From Pedinophyceae sp. YPF-701 (Eukaryota; Chlorophyta; Pedinophyceae): a DNA stretch of 64,000 nucleotides. This document shows positions 62,191 to 64,000 of the stretch, in pieces (the first letter of the stretch is position 1; each line of letters starts with the position of its first letter). A program made the position numbers and the translations under genes. The notes under the pieces were generated by a model, which saw only the letters and a program-made list of their open reading frames with translations, made no database searches and was not told the DNA's origin. The stretch spans positions 682,001 through 746,000 of the forward strand of contig CAJZHL010000004.1 of NCBI GenBank assembly GCA_916048055.1. The letters run 5' to 3'.

Positions 62191-64000
62191 TCACGCGGCC
62201 TTCGACGCCAGCGCGTCGCGCGCTGCCTGCGCCAGCACCTCCGCGCACTGCTGCAGGTCAGCATCGCTGTGCCCGCTCAACGGCATCACCTTGAGCGACG
62301 GCGCCGCCACCGCCGCATCGATCCGCGACCGCCGCGCAACAGCCACCAGCACCCCCTCCTTCAGACACCCGTCCCGCACCGCCGTCAGCCTCTCGTGCGC
62401 CTCGCCCGGTGTCCCCGCGGGCGGATCCAACACGAGGTGCACCACCGGCGAGTTGTCGTCGTGCTTCCCTCCCACCACGCGCAGCCCGGGCGCGCCCCCC
62501 GCCCTCCGCAGCAGCGACCGCATCCGCTGCGCATTGGCGCGCGCCGCCGCCGCGCGCGCCGGCCCCTCCGGCGACTCGAGCAGGTCCAGAGCGCCGATCG
62601 CCGCCGTGGCGAGGAACGGCGGCAGCGCGGCGCTGAAGACGTACCCGGACGCGTTGATGCGCTGGTGGTCAACGACCTCCCACTTGCCGACGCAGAACCC
62701 CCCCATGCTGCCCAGCGCGGTGCCCATGGATCCCACCACCGCCGTGGCGTCGTCGCACGACAGGCCCCAGTGCTCGAGCGCGCCGCGGCCCGCCGCGCCG
62801 AGGACCCCGAGGGAGAGCGATTCGTCGACTATCAGGCGGTATTTGTTCGCGTCCTTGACGCGCACGATCTCCGGGAGAGGCGCGAGTGTGCCGTCGCAAG
62901 CGTTGATGCCCTCGGCGATGACGAAGCGGCGCGTGAGCGGCGCGCCGCGCCGCCGGCGCTGCCGCTCTACGTCCGCCATGCGCGCCTCGAGGTCCCCGGC
63001 GTCGTTGTGTTTATACCTGACCACAGTGGCCCGGGAGAGCGCGCAGCCCTGCTGGATGGCCCAGGAGCACGACTCGTCGATCATGATCACGTCGCCGCGC
63101 CGGGCGAACGCGGGGATCACAGACGCCGGCGTCGCGACGTCGTACGAGTAGATGGCGCACGCCTCCTGGCCCAGGAAGGCCGCCAGGCGGCCCTCGAGCT
63201 CCAAGTGGACGTCGATGGTGCCGTAGAAGCCGCGCGGGCCGCACGCGCCGGTGCCGTACTTGGATATCGTCGCTATGCAGCGCTCTGCGGGCGGGAGCGA
63301 CGGCGGGGCACGCGCTGACGAGGACGGTGGGGCACAGGTGTGGAGCTTCGAGTGGTGCAGGGCGCCGCCCGGGCGAGGAGGATGACGGCAGGGGCGCGCT
63401 GGGGAATGGTGTGCTAGTGTGGGGCTGCGGGGCGCATTGGGCGGCTGACGGGCGCGGGAGAAGACGCGCGGGGGGGCAGCTGCTTGCATTGCAGGTTGCG
63501 GCCTCTTCAGCGCGCCGCGCTGCGCGTTCAGGCGACACTTCGATCAAGCGGCCCATGCTTGCGTAGCAGCGGCTGTGACGCACCTGTGATCGAGGCGTCT
63601 CCGCCCGCCATGAGGAAATTGGCCGACCCAAAGTTGAGGGTTTCCCTTCCGTTCGCTATCACGGTGCGCAGCGGCGGGCTCGACACCAAAGGCGCCGCGT
63701 CGGCTCCGTCGTCATCGGGGCGACCTGTTTCGCCGTCTACGGGGGGCGGAGCGAGGGGCTGAGGCTGCCACTCCGCGCAGAGCTGGTCGATCTCCGCTTC
63801 AGTGAGCGGGACGTCGTCACGGCGCGTGTACCGGAACCGCGGGACGAGGAGGAGGTAGAGGACGGCGACGACGAGCAGGCACTCCGCCACCAGGCGGCCG
63901 TGCGCGGACAGGAAGAGCCGCGTGAGGGCCTCCAAGTCCAGCACCTCGCTCGCCGCCAGGGCGCGGACGGCGCTCACGGCGCGGGCCGCGGACTCCGACA
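62191..64000 (-). CDS. LCB1: LCB1/SPTLC1, serine palmitoyltransferase subunit 1 (start at or just beyond window edge)
   Basis: Non-catalytic subunit of serine palmitoyltransferase, first step of sphingolipid synthesis in the ER. Exons 64000-63584 and 63284-62191 join in phase. Bases 63999-64000 read TG on the minus strand; if base 64001 supplies A, the protein begins MSESAARAVSAVRA and is 503 residues. An N-terminal membrane segment (VAECLLVVAVLYLLLV) is followed by LTEAEIDQLCAEWQPQPL, ETLNFGSANFL, and across the intron ISKYGTGACGPRGFYGTIDV. Then come VIMIDESCSWAIQQG, RFVIAEGINACDGTLAPLPEI, LIVDESLSLGVLG and SMGTALGSMGGFC. The PLP lysine of this enzyme superfamily is replaced here, as expected for LCB1 rather than LCB2. 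The intron begins GTGCGT. Confidence 0.93.

Noticed and set aside
62285-62800. Missing PLP lysine in LCB1 as a sign of a broken gene
   Set aside because: LCB1 subunits normally lack this lysine; the partner LCB2 carries it.

Overview
This window looks like nuclear DNA of a green-lineage (chlorophyte or prasinophyte-like) flagellate alga. It is very GC-rich. Most genes are split by short introns of roughly 75 to 320 bases, and coding phase closes across almost every intron I placed. The gene content is eukaryotic and algal: ciliary genes (BBS9, the dynein-2 intermediate chain WDR60, a CCDC42/CFAP73 coiled-coil protein, a MORN protein), a plant-type DEG9 protease, CTR9, ALG1, MAD2, LCB1 and an LRR receptor cyclase. 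The lineage call is an inference from gene content and GC, not from a marker gene.

Layout. 1-2790 (+) is the 3' part of BBS9. 3342-5702 (-) is a conserved-looking hypothetical. 6210-9603 (+) is WDR60. 9822-10793 (-) is a CPBP/CAAX-type membrane protease. 11111-12533 (+) is a two-membrane-segment hypothetical. 13190-14390 (-) is a probably N-myristoylated hypothetical. 14566-21867 is a rearranged block: a truncated copy of an FtsJ-type methyltransferase gene, a LINE endonuclease fragment joined to it, a lower-GC intronless type II membrane protein, repeat-rich noncoding DNA, and then the full-length but frameshifted methyltransferase copy (to 22485). 23855-28439 (+) is a large FG-GAP-like type I membrane protein. 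28440-30807 is gene-empty and holds dispersed repeats. 30808-32876 (-) is a winged-helix/SAM methyltransferase and 33839-37801 (-) is CTR9.

38496-40257 (-) holds two tandem intronless paralogues. One begins with a near-perfect copy of the histone H3 tail around K9/K14 fused to a non-histone domain; this is the most striking thing in the window. 40628-41972 (-) is the CCDC42-like ciliary protein. 43494-48779 (-) is an LRR-TM-cyclase whose two catalytic domains appear to share one active site. 49.3-49.65 kb has repeats and a 37-base palindrome. 49782-50690 (-) is a small basic protein, 51395-52591 (+) the MORN protein, 52889-54541 (-) a class I aminotransferase, 54901-57292 (+) ALG1, 57634-58992 (+) MAD2, 59634-61785 (+) DEG9, and 62191-64000 (-) LCB1 running off the right edge.

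The genes do not form one pathway; the arrangement is that of an ordinary compact nuclear chromosome with many divergent and convergent pairs. Four or five cilium-linked genes share the window. Splice sites are unusual: about 29 of the roughly 46 introns placed begin GTGCG or GTACG rather than GTRAG, and four appear to be GC-AG.
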